This document shows, in pieces, positions 62,347 through 64,000 of a stretch of DNA of 64,000 nucleotides; position 1 is the stretch's first letter, and the number at the start of each line of letters is the position of its first letter. The position numbers and the translations under genes were made by a program. This stretch comes from Salipiger abyssi (GTDB taxonomy: Bacteria > Pseudomonadota > Alphaproteobacteria > Rhodobacterales > Rhodobacteraceae). Under the pieces are notes generated by a model. The model worked only from the letters and a program-made list of their open reading frames with translations, did no database searches and was not told the origin of the DNA. The DNA lies in contig NZ_CP015093.1 in NCBI RefSeq assembly GCF_001975705.1, forward strand, positions 1,364,001 through 1,428,000, in the 5' to 3' direction.

Positions 62347-64000
62347 ATGTTCTACAGGTTCGTCACATCTTTGACGCGAGCGCAGAAGCAGATTCTTTTC
62401 ATGCTGATGGATGCCGGCATGATCGGGATCGCAATGTTCTCGGCGCTCGCCCTGAATGCCGCCGTCAATCCGAACCTGCCGCTCATCCTGACCCTTCTGC
62501 CGCTGATCGGCGCGCTGGTCGTCGTGGGCGGCTATGCATCATGGAAACTCGGCCTCCCGCAAATAAAGCTCAATGCCTATGACACGCGCGGGATCACCCG
62601 GACCGCCGCTTTTGCCGCGACTTGTGGCATCGTGGGCGTGGCGCTCGACGGGATTCTGGCACCGCCGCTGTCGCTCGCGGTCTATTTCAACTTTACCCTG
62701 CTGCTTCTGGTCATTTGCGCAAGCTGGCGTATCCTGCTGCGCTACGTCACCTTCGAAATCTATCGGCGCGGCCAGAACCGTATGCGGGTGCTGATCTATG
62801 GCGCCGGACAGACCGGACAGCAGCTCGCCGCTGCGCTGCGCCAGGACAACGCCATCGAACCTGTCGCTTTCGTAGACGACAATCCCACCCTGCAAAGCCA
62901 GCTGATCTCAGGGCTCCGGGTACATGCGCCCTCGGCCATCAAAGATCTCATTGCCCGCAAAGGCATCGACCGCGTCGTACTCGCGATGCCCTCGATCAGC
63001 CAGCCGCAACTGGCACGAATCGCGCACCGGCTGCGCGCCATCGGCTGCGAGGTTCACGCGCTGCCCTCCTTCGCGGAACTGGTTGGCGAAGGCGAGCTGC
63101 GCAAGCGCGTCTCGCCGGTCTCGCTCGACGATCTGCTCGGGCGCAACCGTCTGGAATCCGAGCTGCCGGGCGTCAGCCATGCCTATTCCGGGCGCCGCAT
63201 CATGATCACCGGCGCCGGCGGCTCCATCGGATCCGAGCTGTGCCGTCAGCTCATCGCCTGCAAGCCCGACTGCGTCGTCCTGGTCGATCACTCCGAACTC
63301 GGTCTCTACAGCATCGACAAGGAATTGCGCGACCTCTCCGAAGGGCTGACCATCGTCCCGGTTCTGGGCTCCGTGCTCGACGAAAAGAAGATGTCCGACC
63401 TGATGGCGGAACACCGGATCGAGGTGGTTCTGCACGCCGCCGCCTACAAGCACCTGCCGCTGGTCGAATGCAATGTGCTCTCCGGCCTCAACAACAACGT
63501 CATCGGCACCAAGATCCTGGCGGAAGCGGCGCGCGAGGCCGGGGTCGAGCGGTTCATCCTGGTGTCGTCCGACAAGGCCGTGCGCCCGACCAATGTCATG
63601 GGCGCCTCCAAGCGCCTCGCCGAGCTGATCGTGCAGGATCTCGCGACGCGCAGCACCAGCACCCGCTTTTCCATGGTGCGCTTTGGCAATGTGCTCGGCT
63701 CGTCCGGCTCGGTGATCCCGCTCTTCGAAGAGCAGATCGCCCGCGGCGGGCCGGTCACCCTGACCGACCGGAAGGTCACGCGCTATTTCATGACCATCTC
63801 CGAAGCCGCCCGTCTGGTGCTGCTGGCCGGCTCCTTCGCGCGCGGCGGCGATGTCTTCGTTCTCGACATGGGCGACCCGGTGCCGATCGAGAAGCTTGCC
63901 CGCCAGATGATCGAGGGCGCCGGTTATTCGGTCAAGAACGCCGCCAATCCCGAGGGCGATATCGAGATAGAGGTCACCGGGCTGCGCAAGGGCGAGAAAC
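62347..64000 (+). CDS. CapD/WbpM-type nucleoside-diphosphate-sugar dehydratase/epimerase (3' end beyond window)
   Basis: At least 551 residues. Four N-terminal helices (LFMLMDAGMIGIAMFSALAL, LILTLLPLIGALVVVGGY and others) are followed by a CoA-binding-like domain (VLIYGAGQTGQQLAAALRQ). An SDR domain follows: GAGGSIGSELCRQL, HAAAYKHLPLVE, SSDKAVRPTNVMGASKR. Members make 4-keto-6-deoxy sugars for capsule or O-antigen. Open at the window edge; probably the first gene of a surface polysaccharide cluster. Confidence 0.93.
   Translation, partial: MFYRFVTSLTRAQKQILFMLMDAGMIGIAMFSALALNAAVNPNLPLILTLLPLIGALVVVGGYASWKLGLPQIKLNAYDTRGITRTAAFAATCGIVGVALDGILAPPLSLAVYFNFTLLLLVICASWRILLRYVTFEIYRRGQNRMRVLIYGAGQTGQQLAAALRQDNAIEPVAFVDDNPTLQSQLISGLRVHAPSAIKDLIARKGIDRVVLAMPSISQPQLARIAHRLRAIGCEVHALPSFAELVGEGELRKRVSPVSLDDLLGRNRLESELPGVSHAYSGRRIMITGAGGSIGSELCRQLIACKPDCVVLVDHSELGLYSIDKELRDLSEGLTIVPVLGSVLDEKKMSDLMAEHRIEVVLHAAAYKHLPLVECNVLSGLNNNVIGTKILAEAAREAGVERFILVSSDKAVRPTNVMGASKRLAELIVQDLATRSTSTRFSMVRFGNVLGSSGSVIPLFEEQIARGGPVTLTDRKVTRYFMTISEAARLVLLAGSFARGGDVFVLDMGDPVPIEKLARQMIEGAGYSVKNAANPEGDIEIEVTGLRKGEK

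Overview
The window is about 64 kb of GC-rich, densely packed alphaproteobacterial chromosome. The protein families point to Rhodobacterales, most likely the Roseobacter group: a single-copy Hint-domain protein, DUF6478, DUF5928-type GT14 and NDUFS6-like zinc-finger proteins, a PuuD-type urate oxidase and an FeS-type photolyase. There is no prophage, transposase, CRISPR array or rRNA. One tRNA (Leu, UAG) is present. Many genes are joined by 4-nt ATGA/TTGA overlaps.

Layout. 1-4.4 kb: rmuC (partial) and mutL, a 35-residue peptide gene, puuD and a rhodanese. 4.4-12.2 kb: a polyamine island, with an SpuC-like aminotransferase and a GntR regulator facing a potF-potG-potH-potI ABC importer and a PuuB-like FAD oxidase. 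TGATCAAAT-type palindromes lie in front of both the aminotransferase and potF, and REP-like GC palindromes sit between the transporter genes. 12.2-20.3 kb: a light/singlet-oxygen-type stress island, with FeS photolyase, DUF2177, a TspO-like protein, SDR, a Cfa-like methyltransferase, DUF1365 and an FAD oxidoreductase. An ECF sigma factor and an RskA-type anti-sigma gene, broken by a 1-nt frameshift, complete it. Two promoters in this island share GCAAC-N16-CGTC. 20.3-28.0 kb: a Ca-type P-ATPase behind a class II FNR promoter, a CNNM/CorC transporter, and a glycosyltransferase plus HlyD-like pair ordered like bgsBA (mixed-linkage beta-glucan synthesis).

28.4-37.2 kb: tRNA-Leu, the Hint protein, an EamA exporter, two linked uncharacterised proteins, a lipoprotein, a CPBP protease, accD-folC, a rhodanese-like and a LysM protein. 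A promoter-to-terminator unit with no convincing ORF follows and may be a small RNA. 37.2-49.1 kb: mostly housekeeping and transport genes (zapE, MFS, ornithine cyclodeaminase, HAD, YaiI, AEC, zinc-finger protein, orphan ABC ATPase, HIT). A GT14 glycosyltransferase with a divergent sulfotransferase, a TetR/SDR divergent pair and DUF1285 follow. 49.2-55.8 kb: a tightly coupled moxR-DUF58-DUF4159-GATase-like membrane operon. 55.9-64 kb: NlpC/P60, leucyl aminopeptidase, a possible pseudo-Hpt protein, beta-carbonic anhydrase and two small proteins that appear to share one domain. A 45-residue gene, asd, and a truncated CapD/WbpM-type polysaccharide gene at the edge close the window.

The most interesting material is regulatory: the matched ECF promoters with a damaged anti-sigma gene, the FNR promoter starting inside the preceding stop codon, the GntR operators, and four palindromic repeat families that sit at gene ends. 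Function calls rest on reading motifs by eye; no database search was run.
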